Shown in pieces: positions 9,113 to 19,200 of a stretch of 64,000 bases of DNA. The stretch is from contig NZ_JADOVG010000001.1 in the NCBI RefSeq assembly GCF_015752205.1, positions 310,001 to 374,000 on the forward strand. The letters run 5' to 3'. Position numbers and translations under genes: made by a program. The notes under the pieces were generated by a model that searched no databases, was not told the DNA's origin, and saw nothing but the letters and a program-made list of their open reading frames with translations. This DNA comes from Polaromonas sp. CG_9.7. Its GTDB lineage: Bacteria; Pseudomonadota; Gammaproteobacteria; Burkholderiales; Burkholderiaceae_C. Each line of letters opens with the position of its first letter. The stretch's first letter is position 1.

Positions 9113-10564
9113 TCAGACAAATTTGCGGATATCGACAAAATGCCCATGCACGGCTGCTGCCGCCGCCATGGCAGGGCTGACCAGGTGGGTGCGGCCGCCG
9201 GCGCCTTGTCGGCCTTCAAAGTTGCGGTTGCTGGTGGATGCACAGCGCTCGCCCGGCTCCAGCCGGTCGGCGTTCATGGCCAGGCACATCGAGCAGCCGG
9301 GTTCGCGCCACTCAAAGCCGGCGGCGATGAAAATCTTGTCCAGGCCTTCGCGTTCGGCCTGTTCCTTGACCAGGCCCGAACCCGGAACCACCATCGCCAA
9401 TTTGACGTTCTTGGCGACCTTCTGGCCAATTTTTTTCACCACGGCGGCGGCTTCGCGCATGTCTTCGATGCGGCTGTTGGTGCATGAGCCGATGAACACC
9501 TTGTCGATGTACAAATCGTTCAGCGCCTTGCCAGGCTCCAGACCCATATAAGCCAGGGCGCGTTCGATGGCGCCGCGCTTGTTGGCGTCCTTTTCCTTTT
9601 CCGGGTCGGGTACCCGGCCTTCTATCGAGAGCACCATTTCGGGCGATGTGCCCCAGCTCACCTGAGGCAGGATCTGGCGGGCATCAAGTTCGACAACGGC
9701 ATCAAATGTGGCGTCCGCGTCGGACTGCAGCGTGCTCCAGTAGCGCGCGGCCAGTTCCCATTCAGGGCCGCCGACGAACTGGCCGGTCTTGGGGTCGGTG
9801 CCCGGGGACAGCAACCGGCCCTTGAGATACTCGATCGTTTTGGTGTCCACGGCGACCAGGCCGGCGCGGGCACCGCCTTCAATCGCCATGTTGCAGACTG
9901 TCATGCGCCCTTCCATGCTGAGGTCGCGGATGGCCGAGCCGGCAAACTCAATCGTGTAGCCGGTACCGCCCGCCGTACCGATTTTGCCGATGATGGCCAG
10001 CACGATGTCCTTGGCGGTCACGCCAGGCGCGCACTTGCCTTCGACCTTCACCAGCATGTTCCTGGCTTTCTTGGCCAGCAGGGTTTGCGTGGCCATCACA
10101 TGTTCGACCTCGCTGGTGCCGATGCCGTGGGCCAGCGCACCGAATGCGCCGTGAGTTGAGGTGTGCGAGTCACCGCAAACCACGGTCATGCCGGGCAGGG
10201 TGGCGCCATTCTCGGGGCCGATGACATGCACGATGCCCTGGCGCCGGGACATGAAGGGAAAAAAGGCCGCGGCGCCAAATTCCTTGATGTTGCTGTCCAG
10301 TGTGAGGATTTGCTCCTTGCTCACCAGGTCCGTGATGCCGTCGTAGCCGAGTTCCCAGCCGGTGGTCGGCGTGTTGTGGTCTGCGGTGGCGACGATGGAA
10401 CTGATGCGCCAGACCTTGCGGCCGGCTTCGCGCAGCCCTTCAAAGGCTTGCGGACTGGTCACTTCGTGGACCAGGTGGCGGTCAATGTAGAGAATTGAGG
10501 TGCCGTCTTCTTCGGTATGAACGACGTGCTCGTCCCAGATTTTGTCGTAGAGTGTGCGTCCCAT
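9113..10564 (-). CDS. leuC: 3-isopropylmalate dehydratase large subunit
   Basis: Catalytic subunit of isopropylmalate isomerase, an aconitase-family [4Fe-4S] enzyme of leucine synthesis. The N-terminus [15 protein letters not shown], the substrate loop [20 protein letters not shown] and the cluster cysteines in [13 protein letters not shown] and [10 protein letters not shown] are all present; 483 residues is normal. It starts 29 bases downstream of the LysR gene on the same strand and leads the leuC-ecn-leuD-leuB genes. Confidence 0.97.
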   Translation of the reverse strand: MGRTLYDKIWDEHVVHTEEDGTSILYIDRHLVHEVTSPQAFEGLREAGRKVWRISSIVATADHNTPTTGWELGYDGITDLVSKEQILTLDSNIKEFGAAAFFPFMSRRQGIVHVIGPENGATLPGMTVVCGDSHTSTHGAFGALAHGIGTSEVEHVMATQTLLAKKARNMLVKVEGKCAPGVTAKDIVLAIIGKIGTAGGTGYTIEFAGSAIRDLSMEGRMTVCNMAIEGGARAGLVAVDTKTIEYLKGRLLSPGTDPKTGQFVGGPEWELAARYWSTLQSDADATFDAVVELDARQILPQVSWGTSPEMVLSIEGRVPDPEKEKDANKRGAIERALAYMGLEPGKALNDLYIDKVFIGSCTNSRIEDMREAAAVVKKIGQKVAKNVKLAMVVPGSGLVKEQAEREGLDKIFIAAGFEWREPGCSMCLAMNADRLEPGERCASTSNRNFEGRQGAGGRTHLVSPAMAAAAAVHGHFVDIRKFV

Positions 10565-10593
10565 GGATTTTCCTTCGTGGTCTTTTGGTGATT

Positions 10594-11523
10594 TTAGGGG
10601 CAGGACGCTTGGCTCGAAAGGTGGTCGACCAACAAACGAGCAGTTAGCGGCAGGGTTGAAAAATCTCGCGCCACCAGTTCGATCCGGCGGTTTGCCCAGT
10701 CGTCCAGCAAGGTTATGGACTCCAGTTCGCCCACGCCATGCATCAGTTCAAAGGCGCGCTGCGGCATCACGCCGACGCCCAAGCCGTTGTGGATCATGCG
10801 GCACATTGCATCCAGGCCAGTGACATGGATGCGCAGCTTGATGGTGCGGCCGAGTGCCGCCGCTGCCTGGCGCATCGCCAGGTAAATCGAACTGTTCGAA
10901 TGCAGCCCAACCTGGTCATGGTCCAGCGCCGCTTCGAAATGGAGCGCTTTTTGCGCCAGCAGCGCATGCCCCTTGGGAACGATCAGCACCAGCTTGTCGT
11001 GGCGGTAGGGCCGCGCCTGCAACGCTCCAAGGCCATTGGCGGTATTGCACACGCCCAAATCAGCTGCGCCTTCCTGAACCGCCCGGATTACTTCCGTGCT
11101 CAGGTGCTCTTCAAGGTCGATCTTGATTTCAGCGTGATGGCGTATGAAATCGCCCAGGTCTTCGGGAAGGAATTGCACGATGGCCGAGATGCTGGCATGG
11201 ACTCGCACATGGCCGCGAACGCCGTCGGCATATTCACTCAGTTCACCCTGCATTTTTTCCAGGCTGAACAGCACCGAGCGCGCATGGTGCAACAAACTTT
11301 CCCCCGCCGGCGTCAGGTCGACGCCCCGCGTGTGGCGGTAGAGCAGCGGCGTGCTCAGCAGGGCTTCAAGGTCGCTCAGTCGTTTGCTAACCGCAGAAGC
11401 AGCAATGAATTCACGTTCCGCTGCCTTGCCAATGCTGCCCAGCTCACACACGGCAACAAAGAGCTGAAGCGAGGTCAGGTCAATGCGGCGGGCAAAATTG
11501 CGTTCAGAGCTTTTGATGGACAT
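10594..11523 (-). CDS. LysR-family transcriptional regulator upstream of leuC
   Basis: The N-terminal winged helix-turn-helix covers residues about 14-70 ([20 protein letters not shown], then [20 protein letters not shown]), followed by a LysR substrate-binding domain. I chose the start at 11523 ([10 protein letters not shown]), because a longer start at 11538 would run through an inverted repeat. It precedes leuC by 29 bases on the same strand, so regulator and leucine genes may be co-transcribed. Control of leuCDB is inferred from position only; the effector is not known. Confidence 0.88.
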   Translation of the reverse strand: MSIKSSERNFARRIDLTSLQLFVAVCELGSIGKAAEREFIAASAVSKRLSDLEALLSTPLLYRHTRGVDLTPAGESLLHHARSVLFSLEKMQGELSEYADGVRGHVRVHASISAIVQFLPEDLGDFIRHHAEIKIDLEEHLSTEVIRAVQEGAADLGVCNTANGLGALQARPYRHDKLVLIVPKGHALLAQKALHFEAALDHDQVGLHSNSSIYLAMRQAAAALGRTIKLRIHVTGLDAMCRMIHNGLGVGVMPQRAFELMHGVGELESITLLDDWANRRIELVARDFSTLPLTARLLVDHLSSQASCP

Positions 11524-11535
11524 GGAAATAGGTTC

Positions 11536-11552
11536 CATCGCATATCGCGATG
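11536..11552. promoter_or_regulatory. inverted repeat at the LysR gene start, possible operator
   Basis: CATCGC and GCGATG are separated by five bases, directly upstream of the chosen LysR start. LysR proteins often bind such dyads at their own promoters. No effector or binding data can be read from sequence. Confidence 0.3.
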
Positions 11553-11725
11553 GATATCGATTTTGCTACAAGGATATTGGTTTTGTCATCGCTTTTGAAG
11601 ATGGGGAGCCTATCGACCTGAGATTTTTTAAAAATCTGTCGGACAGCTTGAAAATATGATGATTCAGGCAGTAACCGCATACCAGTAAAGAATAGTCTGC
11701 TATCAAAATAGAGATTTTTTTATAA

Positions 11726-11759
11726 AAAAGCCCGCCGAGGTGACCCTCGGCGGGCTTTT
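11726..11759 (-). terminator. rho-independent terminator after gltA
   Basis: A perfect 12 bp stem, AGCCCGCCGAGG with its complement, and the loop TGAC, at 11729-11756. On the minus strand it is followed by TTTTTTAT. It lies 26 bases after the gltA stop. A T-run on the plus side is also present, so it may act in both directions and shield the LysR-leu transcript from the sdh-gltA operon. Confidence 0.9.
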
Positions 11760-11784
11760 GCTAAAACCTGACTAACAACCGTTA

Positions 11785-13095
11785 TTAACGCTGTGCCATC
11801 GGCTTGACTTCACGCGTCGTGGAACCAACGAAGAGCTGACGTGGACGGCCGATCTTGTACTCGGGATCGCCGATCATTTCGTTCAACTGGGCCATCCAGC
11901 CGACATTGCGGGCCAGTGCAAAAACGGCGGTGAACAGCGGCACGGGAATGCCGATGGCGCGCTGCACGATACCCGAGTAGAAGTCCACGTTGGGGTAGAG
12001 CTTGCGGGAAACAAAGTAGTCGTCTTCCAGCGCAATTTTTTCCAACGCCATGGCCAACTTGAACAACGGATCGTTTTCAAGACCCATTTCCTGCAGCACT
12101 TCCTTGCAGGTTTCCTGCATCAGCTTGGCGCGCGGGTCATAGTTCTTGTAGACGCGGTGGCCAAATCCCATGAGCTTGACGCCAGAGTTCTTGTCCTTGA
12201 CCTGTTTGATGAATTCGCCGATATTCTCGACGCCGCCGTTCTTCTGGATGTCGCCCAGCATGTTCAGCGCTGCTTCGTTGGCACCGCCGTGCGCTGGCCC
12301 CCAAAGGCAGGCGACGCCGGCGGCAATGGCCGCGAACGGGTTGGTACCCGACGATCCGCACAGGCGAACCGTGGAGGTCGATGCGTTTTGTTCGTGGTCC
12401 GCATGCAGGATGAAGATGCGGTCCAGCGCGCGCTCAAGCACAGGGTTGACCTTGTACTCTTCGCACGGTGTGGCAAACATCATGTGCAGGAAATTGCCGG
12501 CGTAGCTCAGGTCGTTGCGCGGGTACATGTAGGGCTGGCCAACGGTGTACTTGTACGCCATGGACACCAGTGTCGGCATCTTGGCAATCAGGCGAATCGC
12601 GGCAATGTCGCGGTGCTCCGGATTGGTGATGTCGGTGCTGTCATGGTAGAACGCAGACAGCGCGCCAACCAGGCCGGTCATGATGGCCATTGGATGTGCG
12701 TCTCGACGAAATCCCCGCAGGAAGAACTGCATCTGCTCGTTGACCATGGTGTGGTTGGTCACGCGGCCGACAAAAACCTTTTTCTGTGCAGCATCCGGCA
12801 GTTCGCCGTAAAGCAACAGATGGCAGGTTTCCAAATAGTCGCAATTGGTCGCTAGCTGTTCGATGGGGTAACCACGGTACAACAATTCACCCTTGTCACC
12901 ATCAATATAGGTAATGCCCGACTGGCAAGCAGCCGTTGACAGGAAGCCCGGGTCATAGGTGAACATGCCGGTCTGGGCATACAGCTTGCGGATGTCCACA
13001 ACGTCCGGACCTACGGTACCTTGGTAAACCGGCAGGTCCACGTTGGGGCTGCCGTTGCTGAAGGACAGGGTGGCTTTGTTGTCAGCTAACTTCAT
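11785..13095 (-). CDS. gltA: citrate synthase
   Basis: Condenses acetyl-CoA and oxaloacetate to citrate. The catalytic residues are visible: the first histidine in [13 protein letters not shown], the second in [13 protein letters not shown] and the aspartate in NVDFYSGI. The 436-residue length and the N-terminal extension before [18 protein letters not shown] mark the hexameric, NADH-regulated Gram-negative type. Its start overlaps the end of sdhE by 14 bases. It is the last gene of the sdhCDAB-sdhE-gltA run and is followed by a strong terminator. Confidence 0.97.
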   Translation of the reverse strand: MKLADNKATLSFSNGSPNVDLPVYQGTVGPDVVDIRKLYAQTGMFTYDPGFLSTAACQSGITYIDGDKGELLYRGYPIEQLATNCDYLETCHLLLYGELPDAAQKKVFVGRVTNHTMVNEQMQFFLRGFRRDAHPMAIMTGLVGALSAFYHDSTDITNPEHRDIAAIRLIAKMPTLVSMAYKYTVGQPYMYPRNDLSYAGNFLHMMFATPCEEYKVNPVLERALDRIFILHADHEQNASTSTVRLCGSSGTNPFAAIAAGVACLWGPAHGGANEAALNMLGDIQKNGGVENIGEFIKQVKDKNSGVKLMGFGHRVYKNYDPRAKLMQETCKEVLQEMGLENDPLFKLAMALEKIALEDDYFVSRKLYPNVDFYSGIVQRAIGIPVPLFTAVFALARNVGWMAQLNEMIGDPEYKIGRPRQLFVGSTTREVKPMAQR

Positions 13096-13438
13096 GTTCG
13101 TTTCTTTCTCTCTTGTCAGAGGAGGAGTTAGGGGGCCGCAGCATGCTTATAACTTCAAGTGCTTCGGGAGTGGAGGCACTTGCCTTGGCAAGTGCCTCTG
13201 AAAGTTGCTCAGGCTCCTTACGTCTGAGCAACAGGTCAAGCAAGTCGTTGTCAGACAAATCCATTAGATCATTCAAGCCTTTAGCCTGCCTGACATTGAG
13301 CGTGACTTCGAAAGTCTGAAAGAATTTTTCAATCAGCAGGTCGTTCTCCAGCAGGCCCCGGCGGCAGCGCCACCGCAGCTTGCTCAAGCTTCGCTCATCG
13401 AGCAGATCGTCGGTCATTTCCATCGGCCTGTAATTCAA
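13082..13438 (-). CDS. sdhE: FAD assembly factor SdhE
   Basis: Small helical protein of the YgfY/DUF339 family that promotes covalent attachment of FAD to SdhA. The family motif RGxxE is present in [19 protein letters not shown]. It is 118 residues with a longer C-terminal tail than the ~88-residue E. coli protein. It lies seven bases after sdhB and overlaps gltA by 14 bases, which fits its job of maturing the succinate dehydrogenase encoded just upstream. Confidence 0.93.
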   Translation of the reverse strand: MNYRPMEMTDDLLDERSLSKLRWRCRRGLLENDLLIEKFFQTFEVTLNVRQAKGLNDLMDLSDNDLLDLLLRRKEPEQLSEALAKASASTPEALEVISMLRPPNSSSDKRERNEHEVS

Positions 13439-13445
13439 CTCAATG

Positions 13446-14150
13446 TCAGACCGTGCGCAAAATCATCATTTCCTTGATCTTGCCGATGGCTTTGGCCGGA
13501 TTAAGGCCTTTGGGGCAAACATCAACGCAATTCATGATGGTGTGGCAGCGGAACAGGCGGTATGGGTCTTCAAGGTTGTCCAGCCGTTCAGCGGTAGCTT
13601 CATCACGGCTGTCGGCCAGGAAACGATAAGCTTGCAACAAGCCGGCCGGACCTACGAACTTGTCAGGATTCCACCAAAAGCTGGGGCATGCCGTGGAGCA
13701 ACTGGCGCACAAAATACATTCGTACAGGCCATTGAGTTCGTCGCGCTCTTCCGGGCTTTGCAGGCGCTCGGTCTGTGGCGGCACGTTGTTATTGATGAGG
13801 TAAGGCTTGATCGAGTTGTACTGCTTGAAGAATTGTGTCATGTCAACAAACAGGTCGCGCACTACCGGCAAGCCAGGCAACGGCTTGAGCACGATGGTGC
13901 CCTTCAGCGTGAGCATGTTGGTCAGGCAGGCCAAGCCGTTCTTGCCATTGATGTTCATGGCATCAGAGCCGCAAACACCTTCGCGACAGGAGCGGCGAAA
14001 GGAAATAGTGGGGTCCTGCGCCTTGAGCTTCATCAACGCATCGAGCAGCATGCGCTCGCTGCCGTCCAATTCGACCTCGATGGTCTGCATATAAGGTTTG
14101 GCGTCGGTATCAGGGTCGTAGCGGTAAATTTGAAAAGTACGTTTGGTCAT
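13446..14150 (-). CDS. sdhB: succinate dehydrogenase iron-sulfur subunit
   Basis: Electron-transfer subunit of complex II, carrying electrons from FAD in SdhA to quinone at SdhCD. The [2Fe-2S] ligands are in CREGVCGSDAMNI, and the [4Fe-4S] and [3Fe-4S] ligands in CILCASCSTACPSFWWNP and CHTIMNCVDVCPKGLNP. At 234 residues it is normal length. It starts 20 bases downstream of sdhA. Confidence 0.97.
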   Translation of the reverse strand: MTKRTFQIYRYDPDTDAKPYMQTIEVELDGSERMLLDALMKLKAQDPTISFRRSCREGVCGSDAMNINGKNGLACLTNMLTLKGTIVLKPLPGLPVVRDLFVDMTQFFKQYNSIKPYLINNNVPPQTERLQSPEERDELNGLYECILCASCSTACPSFWWNPDKFVGPAGLLQAYRFLADSRDEATAERLDNLEDPYRLFRCHTIMNCVDVCPKGLNPAKAIGKIKEMMILRTV

Positions 14151-14170
14151 GGGAATTCCTGCTTGTATTT

Positions 14171-15967
14171 TTAGAAGGAGCGAACTGTCAAAGGTATGGA
14201 TTCAACCGTCAAGGGTTTCATTTGCACCGGCTTATACGCCAAGCGGTTGTCTTCGCTGTACCAAAGAGTGTGTTTGTGCCAGTCGGTGTCATTGCGGCCG
14301 TTCGGATGTGCCGGTGTGTCTCCGTAGTCGTCTACGGAGTGGGCGCCGCGGCTTTCGTGGCGCGCTGCAGCAGAAATGATGGTGGCTTCAGCGGCTTCGA
14401 TCAGGTTCTCGACTTCCAGTGCTTCAATGCGCGCGGTATTGAAAATCTTGGACTTGTCTTTCAGGCCGATTGCATTGACGCGCTTGCGCAGTTCCGCAAT
14501 TTTGGCCACACCTTCATCCATGACGGCCTGGGTTCGGAACACGCCGGCATGCTGCTGCATGGCTGCACGGATGTCGTTGGCGACGTCCTGCGCGTATTCG
14601 CCAGTGGTTGCATTGTCCAGGCGTTCAATGCGGGCCATGGTTTTGTCTGCAGCATCAGCAGGCAAGGGCTTGTGCTCGGCATTGGCCTGGTTGAATTCAA
14701 CGATGTGGTTGCCAGCAGCACGGCCGAAGACCAGCAAATCGAGCAATGAATTTGTTCCCAGGCGATTGGCACCGTGTACGCTTGCGCAAGCGCACTCGCC
14801 AACAGCGTACAGGCCGTTGACCACCACGCTCTTGTTCTCGGCGTTCTGCGTGACGACTTGACCATGGATATTGGTCGGGATGCCGCCCATCTGGTAATGG
14901 ATGGTCGGCACGACCGGAATTGGTTCCTTGGTGATGTCGACGTTGGCAAAGTTGTGGCCAATCTCGAACACCGAAGGCAGACGCTTCATGATGGTCTCTA
15001 CGCCCAGGTGGGTCATGTCCAGGTTGATGTAGTCTTTGTTGGGGCCGCAACCTCGGCCTTCCTTGATTTCCTGGTCCATGCAGCGAGACACGTAATCACG
15101 CGGCGCCAAGTCCTTGTAGGCTGGCGCATAACGTTCCATGAAACGCTCGCCGTTGCTGTTGCGCAAAATGGCGCCTTCACCACGGCAGCCTTCGGTGAGC
15201 AGCACACCGGCACCGTGCACGCCTGTCGGATGGAACTGCCAGAATTCCATATCTTCCAGTGGAATGCCAGCGCGTGCGGCCATGCCCAGACCGTCCCCAG
15301 TATTGATAAACGCGTTGGTGGAAGCTGCAAAAATTCGGCCAGCGCCGCCGGTGGCAAGCAGCGTGGTCTTGGCTTCAAAAATATGCACGTCACCGGTTTC
15401 CATCTCGATGGCGGTAACGCCTACGACATCACCCTCGGCATCGCGGATCAGGTCCATTGCCAGCCATTCAACAAAAAAGCTGGTTTTTTCCTTGACATTT
15501 TGCTGGTATAGCGTGTGCAGCATGGCGTGACCAGTGCGGTCGGCGGCAGCGCAGGCGCGCTGAACCGGCTTTTCGCCGTAGTTGGCGGTGTGGCCACCGA
15601 ACGGACGCTGATAAATCGTTCCGTCGGGATTGCGGTCAAACGGCATGCCCATGTGCTCCAGGTCATAGACAACCTTCGGTGCTTCGCGGCACATGTATTC
15701 AATCGCATCCTGGTCGCCCAGCCAGTCGCCACCCTTGACGGTGTCGTAAAAATGGTAGTGCCAGTTGTCTTCGGACATGTTGCCCAGCGAGGCGCCAATG
15801 CCGCCTTGCGCCGCCACAGTGTGCGAACGGGTTGGGAACACTTTTGACAGCACGGCAACGTTCAAGCCAGCACGTGCCAGTTGCAGTGAAGCGCGCATGC
15901 CGGAGCCGCCGGCACCGACAATGACAACATCAAATTTACGCTTGGGAAGTTGGGAGGTAGCAGTCAT
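14171..15967 (-). CDS. sdhA: succinate dehydrogenase flavoprotein subunit
   Basis: Oxidises succinate to fumarate with covalently bound FAD. The dinucleotide fold GAGGSGMRASLQLA is at residues about 17-30, the flavinylated histidine is in SHTVAAQGG, and the substrate region HPTGVHGAGVLLTEGCRGEG is complete. 598 residues is typical. It lies between the sdhD anchor and sdhB in the usual order sdhC-sdhD-sdhA-sdhB. Confidence 0.98.
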   Translation of the reverse strand: MTATSQLPKRKFDVVIVGAGGSGMRASLQLARAGLNVAVLSKVFPTRSHTVAAQGGIGASLGNMSEDNWHYHFYDTVKGGDWLGDQDAIEYMCREAPKVVYDLEHMGMPFDRNPDGTIYQRPFGGHTANYGEKPVQRACAAADRTGHAMLHTLYQQNVKEKTSFFVEWLAMDLIRDAEGDVVGVTAIEMETGDVHIFEAKTTLLATGGAGRIFAASTNAFINTGDGLGMAARAGIPLEDMEFWQFHPTGVHGAGVLLTEGCRGEGAILRNSNGERFMERYAPAYKDLAPRDYVSRCMDQEIKEGRGCGPNKDYINLDMTHLGVETIMKRLPSVFEIGHNFANVDITKEPIPVVPTIHYQMGGIPTNIHGQVVTQNAENKSVVVNGLYAVGECACASVHGANRLGTNSLLDLLVFGRAAGNHIVEFNQANAEHKPLPADAADKTMARIERLDNATTGEYAQDVANDIRAAMQQHAGVFRTQAVMDEGVAKIAELRKRVNAIGLKDKSKIFNTARIEALEVENLIEAAEATIISAAARHESRGAHSVDDYGDTPAHPNGRNDTDWHKHTLWYSEDNRLAYKPVQMKPLTVESIPLTVRSF

Positions 15968-16027
15968 ATTCTTATAAATCTTGGAAGCTGGAAAATGCCA
16001 GCGTTGACCTTGGGGAAAGGCTGCGGA

Positions 16028-16393
16028 TCAAAGGCGCCACAGCACCTGGATACCCCAGCCTGCGCAGGCGATCAGCCAGAAGATGGTGAACACCTGCAGC
16101 AGCAAGCGCAGGCCTACCGGTTTGATGTAATCCATCCAGATGTCGCGCATGCCTACCCATACATGCTGAAGCATGGCAATGATGACCGCAAAGGTAAGAA
16201 CCTTCATCCATTGGGGGGAAAAGATCCCGGCCCACTGGTCATAGCCCATAGGTCCCTTGCTGAAAATGACTTGCCCCAGCAGCAGCAGGGTGAAAATGGC
16301 CATGAGAGCCGCAGTGATGCGTTGGCTCAGCCAGTCGCGGGTGCCGTAATGAGCGCCGACAACGATGCGCTTTGAGCCGTAATTGACAGACAT
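16028..16393 (-). CDS. sdhD: succinate dehydrogenase membrane anchor subunit
   Basis: Membrane subunit of complex II that, with SdhC, holds heme b and the ubiquinone site. The 121 residues show three hydrophobic helices: ITAALMAIFTLLLLGQVIF, a middle helix containing VIIAMLQHVWVGMRDIWMDY with the histidine expected to ligate heme, and a final helix LLLQVFTIFWLIACAGWG. Sequence conservation in this subunit is low, so the identification rests partly on position between sdhC and sdhA. Confidence 0.93.
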   Translation of the reverse strand: MSVNYGSKRIVVGAHYGTRDWLSQRITAALMAIFTLLLLGQVIFSKGPMGYDQWAGIFSPQWMKVLTFAVIIAMLQHVWVGMRDIWMDYIKPVGLRLLLQVFTIFWLIACAGWGIQVLWRL

Positions 16394-16462
16394 GATTTTT
16401 TTCCTTGATCAGAATGGAGGCAACGCTGGCTCTGCTAGCGCAGCAACCAGCCCGCGCACTTT

Positions 16463-16909
16463 TTAGTAGAGTCCGAACAGCTTGGCACCCAGCACCAGCG
16501 TGAGGCCAATGCTGACGATCAGCGTGAAGGCGGCTGATTGCTTGCCAAAAGTCTTGCTGACGGCTTCATGGCTGCTGTCCATCCACAAATGCCGGATACC
16601 CGCCAGGAAATGGTGCAGGTAAGCCCAGATCAGTGCCAGGGCCACCAGTTTCCAGAGCACGCCTGGCAAACCAAGCATGCCCGCATTGAAGGTGGATTTG
16701 AAGCGGTCAAAAGAGATGTCTGAAGAAATCGACGTATCAAACATCCAGATGATGAAAGGCATCAGCAGAAACATAATGGCTCCGCTAACACGGTGCAGGA
16801 TCGAAACAATTCCGGCCAGCGGCAGTCGGTAGCTTGGCAGGTCAGTAAAGGCATTGATGTTGCGGAACTCTGGCCGCTTGGGGCGTGGTGTAGATGCCAG
16901 CTCTGTCAT
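16463..16909 (-). CDS. sdhC: succinate dehydrogenase cytochrome b556 subunit
   Basis: The larger membrane anchor of complex II. The N-terminus RPKRPEFRNINAFTDLPSYRLPLAGIVSILHRVSG contains the conserved SILHRVSG quinone-site motif, and YLHHFLAGIRHLWMDSSH has the heme-ligating histidine. Three hydrophobic helices are seen in 148 residues. It is the first gene of the sdh operon; the 127 bases upstream separate it from the GntR gene on the same strand. Confidence 0.95.
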   Translation of the reverse strand: MTELASTPRPKRPEFRNINAFTDLPSYRLPLAGIVSILHRVSGAIMFLLMPFIIWMFDTSISSDISFDRFKSTFNAGMLGLPGVLWKLVALALIWAYLHHFLAGIRHLWMDSSHEAVSKTFGKQSAAFTLIVSIGLTLVLGAKLFGLY

Positions 16910-16994
16910 TTTTATGGGCTTTCGTGGTGGTAACCGGTTGGTAACTCAGCGGATCATGACTGTCCGTCGATCATTTTAATTCTATTGCAATGCA

Positions 16995-17008
16995 GCAAAT
17001 TTATTTGC
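16995..17008. promoter_or_regulatory. GCAAAT inverted repeat upstream of sdhC
   Basis: GCAAAT and ATTTGC separated by two bases, about 90 bases upstream of the sdhC start and within its probable promoter region. A similar palindrome, GCAAATTTGC, lies at 17844-17853 beside the GntR start. Both are preceded by CA, and the two could be sites for one regulator. Confidence 0.35.
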
Positions 17009-17036
17009 AAAGCGTTGCCTTTTTGGGGCAATGCTG

Positions 17037-17840
17037 CTAGCTGAGCACATTTTTATAGTGATGGGTGTCGGTTCGGTACAGGCCCCGGCGCAACTCCATC
17101 GGGATGTCGTTGTAGGTGTAAGCAATGCGTTCGACGCTCAATAGCGGTTCGCCCTGCTTCACATCCAGCAGCCTTGCCGCCACCGTATCGGCTGCGATGG
17201 CACGGATTTTTTCTTCGGCACGGACCATATGGACGCCAAACTCGGTTTCGAATAACGCATACATGGGCCCGCCGTAGACCGCCAGGCGGCTGGCAGTCAG
17301 ACCTTTGAAAGGGCCGCCCGGCAGCCAGACGTCCTCGACAATCGTGGGCGTCCCCTGGAATGACAGCACCCGGCGCAACTGAAGCACGGCGTCGCCGGTT
17401 CGCAGTGCCAAAGGGCGGGCGATGTCAGCCGTGGCCCGAATCCGCTTGCAGTCAACTATCTGGCGTTCCGCCGGGCCTTCGCTGCTGGTGTCACCGTTGT
17501 CCGGCATCAGCCGAAGGAAACGGTATTGCACCTGCTGCTCGGCGTGGGTGGCAACGAAGGTTCCCTTGCCCTGGCGACGGATCACCAGGTTTTCTGCGGC
17601 AAGTTCGTCAATGGCTTTTCGAACGGTTCCCTGACTGACGCGAAAGCGCGCAGCGAGTTCCATCTCGCTTGGAATCAGTGCGCCAGGCTTCCATTCAGCC
17701 GCTTGCAGTCCTTTGAGGATCAGTACCTTTATCTGCTGGTACAGCGGGCTGAATGCCGGGGTCTGTCCCGCAGGCGCGACGGTCTCCTGCTCGGCAGCTG
17801 CCATTGAGGTATCGGGTATTGAAGAATTGGTATTTGTCAT
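17037..17840 (-). CDS. GntR/UTRA (HutC-type) transcriptional regulator
   Basis: The N-terminal GntR winged helix spans residues about 30-97 (SPLYQQIKVLILKGLQAAEW, IPSEMELAARFRVSQGTVRK, then NLVIRRQGKGTFVATH). A UTRA ligand-binding domain follows, with the typical VERIAYTYNDIPMELRRGLY end. It is placed between the sdhCDAB operon (downstream, same strand) and the divergent mdh-acnB genes, so it is the obvious candidate regulator of the TCA genes on both sides. The ligand, presumably a dicarboxylate or related acid, is not determinable. Confidence 0.9.
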   Translation of the reverse strand: MTNTNSSIPDTSMAAAEQETVAPAGQTPAFSPLYQQIKVLILKGLQAAEWKPGALIPSEMELAARFRVSQGTVRKAIDELAAENLVIRRQGKGTFVATHAEQQVQYRFLRLMPDNGDTSSEGPAERQIVDCKRIRATADIARPLALRTGDAVLQLRRVLSFQGTPTIVEDVWLPGGPFKGLTASRLAVYGGPMYALFETEFGVHMVRAEEKIRAIAADTVAARLLDVKQGEPLLSVERIAYTYNDIPMELRRGLYRTDTHHYKNVLS

Positions 17841-17843
17841 ACA

Positions 17844-17853
17844 GCAAATTTGC
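17844..17853. promoter_or_regulatory. palindrome GCAAATTTGC next to the GntR start
   Basis: Perfect 10 bp palindrome three bases upstream of the GntR initiation codon, overlapping where its ribosome site would be. It may be an autoregulatory operator; it is related in sequence to the inverted repeat at 16995-17008 upstream of sdhC. Confidence 0.35.
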
Positions 17854-17916
17854 GCAGCGACCTGTGATCATGGGGCGCAGCGCCTGAGCCGGACATGAAA
17901 ATATGCCTTGATCATA

Positions 17917-17928
17917 TCTTATATAAGA
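17917..17928. promoter_or_regulatory. palindrome TCTTATATAAGA, candidate GntR operator
   Basis: Perfect 12 bp palindrome in the GntR-mdh divergent control region. It is followed by a second ATAAGAC half-site (the tandem ATAAGACATAAGAC at 17923-17936). It ends 11 bases before the likely -35 box of mdh, a position from which a bound regulator could affect both directions. Assignment to the adjacent GntR protein is inference. Confidence 0.5.
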
Positions 17929-17939
17929 CATAAGACAAG

Positions 17940-17969
17940 TTGACCTGACGCGATTTTCAAGCGTAAAAT
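17940..17969 (+). promoter_or_regulatory. likely sigma-70 promoter of mdh
   Basis: TTGACC (17940-17945) and TAAAAT (17964-17969) are separated by 18 bases, about 150 bases before the mdh start. It is the best match to the consensus in the divergent region. Confidence 0.5.
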
Positions 17970-18116
17970 CCCGGGTTGTGCATCGTACGGACCTTGTTTG
18001 TTGATTTTGTTAGAAAAGACGCTGCTCTCATGGTCCGGCAAAGCTTGAATTTGCGACGCAAACCCTGTGTCATTTTCTGTCCAATCATTTTTTAACCTTC
18101 CTTGGAGTTGTCAGTC

Positions 18117-19103
18117 ATGAGCAAAAAACCCGTACGTGTTGCAGTTACCGGTGCTGCCGGTCAAATCGGTTATGCGCTGCTGTTTCGCATTGCCTCGGGC
18201 GAAATGCTTGGCAAGGACCAGCCGGTGATTTTGCAATTGCTTGAAGTGCCAGTAGAAGGCCCGCAAAAAGCGCTTAAGGGCGTGATGATGGAAATCGACG
18301 ATTGCGCGTTCCCGCTGCTGGTTGAGATGACTGCCCACAGCGACCCGATGACCGCCTTCAAGGATGCCGATTACGCCTTGCTGGTCGGCTCGCGTCCGCG
18401 CGGCCCTGGCATGGAGCGTGCCGAGCTGTTGGCTGTCAATGGCGCGATTTTCACGGCACAGGGCAAGGCACTCAATGACGTTGCCAGCCGCGACGTGCGT
18501 GTGCTGGTGGTTGGCAACCCCGCCAACACCAATGCCTATATCGCCATGAAGAGCGCGCCTGACCTGCCACGAAAGAACTTCACCGCCATGCTGCGCCTGG
18601 ACCACAACCGCGCTGCCAGCCAGATCGCTGCCAAGACCGGCAAGGCCGTGGCCGACATCGAAAAATTGACGGTCTGGGGCAACCACTCGCCCACCATGTA
18701 CGCCGACTACCGATTTGCCACCATCAACGGTGAAAGCGTCGCCCAGATGGTCAATGACCAGGAATGGAACGCCAATACCTTCCTGCCGACCGTTGGCAAG
18801 CGCGGCGCTGCCATCATTGAAGCGCGCGGTTCCTCATCGGCTGCATCGGCTGCCAACGCCGCCATTGACCACATGCGGGACTGGGCGCTCGGCACCAATG
18901 GCAAGTGGGTCACGATGGGTATTCCATCCGATGGCCAATACGGTATTCCAAAGGACACGATGTTCGGTTTCCCCGTGACCTGCGAAAACGGTGAATACAA
19001 GATTGTTGAGGGCCTGGAAATTGATGCATTCAGCCAGGAACGCATCAACAAGACGCTGGAAGAGTTGCAGGGCGAACAAGCCGGCGTCGCACACCTTCTG
19101 TAA
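18117..19103 (+). CDS. mdh: malate dehydrogenase
   Basis: NAD-dependent oxidation of malate to oxaloacetate. The nucleotide fold [15 protein letters not shown], the [12 protein letters not shown] segment and the catalytic histidine in [15 protein letters not shown] place it in the 328-residue cytosolic-type Mdh usual in betaproteobacteria. The ATG at 18117 has TTGGAG ten bases upstream; an in-frame TTG at 18102 would start inside that site. It is the first gene of the divergent TCA arm. Confidence 0.97.
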   Translation: MSKKPVRVAVTGAAGQIGYALLFRIASGEMLGKDQPVILQLLEVPVEGPQKALKGVMMEIDDCAFPLLVEMTAHSDPMTAFKDADYALLVGSRPRGPGMERAELLAVNGAIFTAQGKALNDVASRDVRVLVVGNPANTNAYIAMKSAPDLPRKNFTAMLRLDHNRAASQIAAKTGKAVADIEKLTVWGNHSPTMYADYRFATINGESVAQMVNDQEWNANTFLPTVGKRGAAIIEARGSSSAASAANAAIDHMRDWALGTNGKWVTMGIPSDGQYGIPKDTMFGFPVTCENGEYKIVEGLEIDAFSQERINKTLEELQGEQAGVAHLL

Positions 19104-19200
19104 TAGCCAGCCGGAAAATCGGGGGGCGTTGTCAATATCGTTGCGATGCCCACCCAACTCCCGAGCCATTGGTCATCGTCCCCAGAACCAAGTTTATTCA

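Noticed and set aside
11699-11716. GCTAT-CAAAATA-GAGAT upstream of the gltA terminator
   Set aside because: It resembles the left half of the repeat, but the right arm is mismatched and nothing of the remainder follows.
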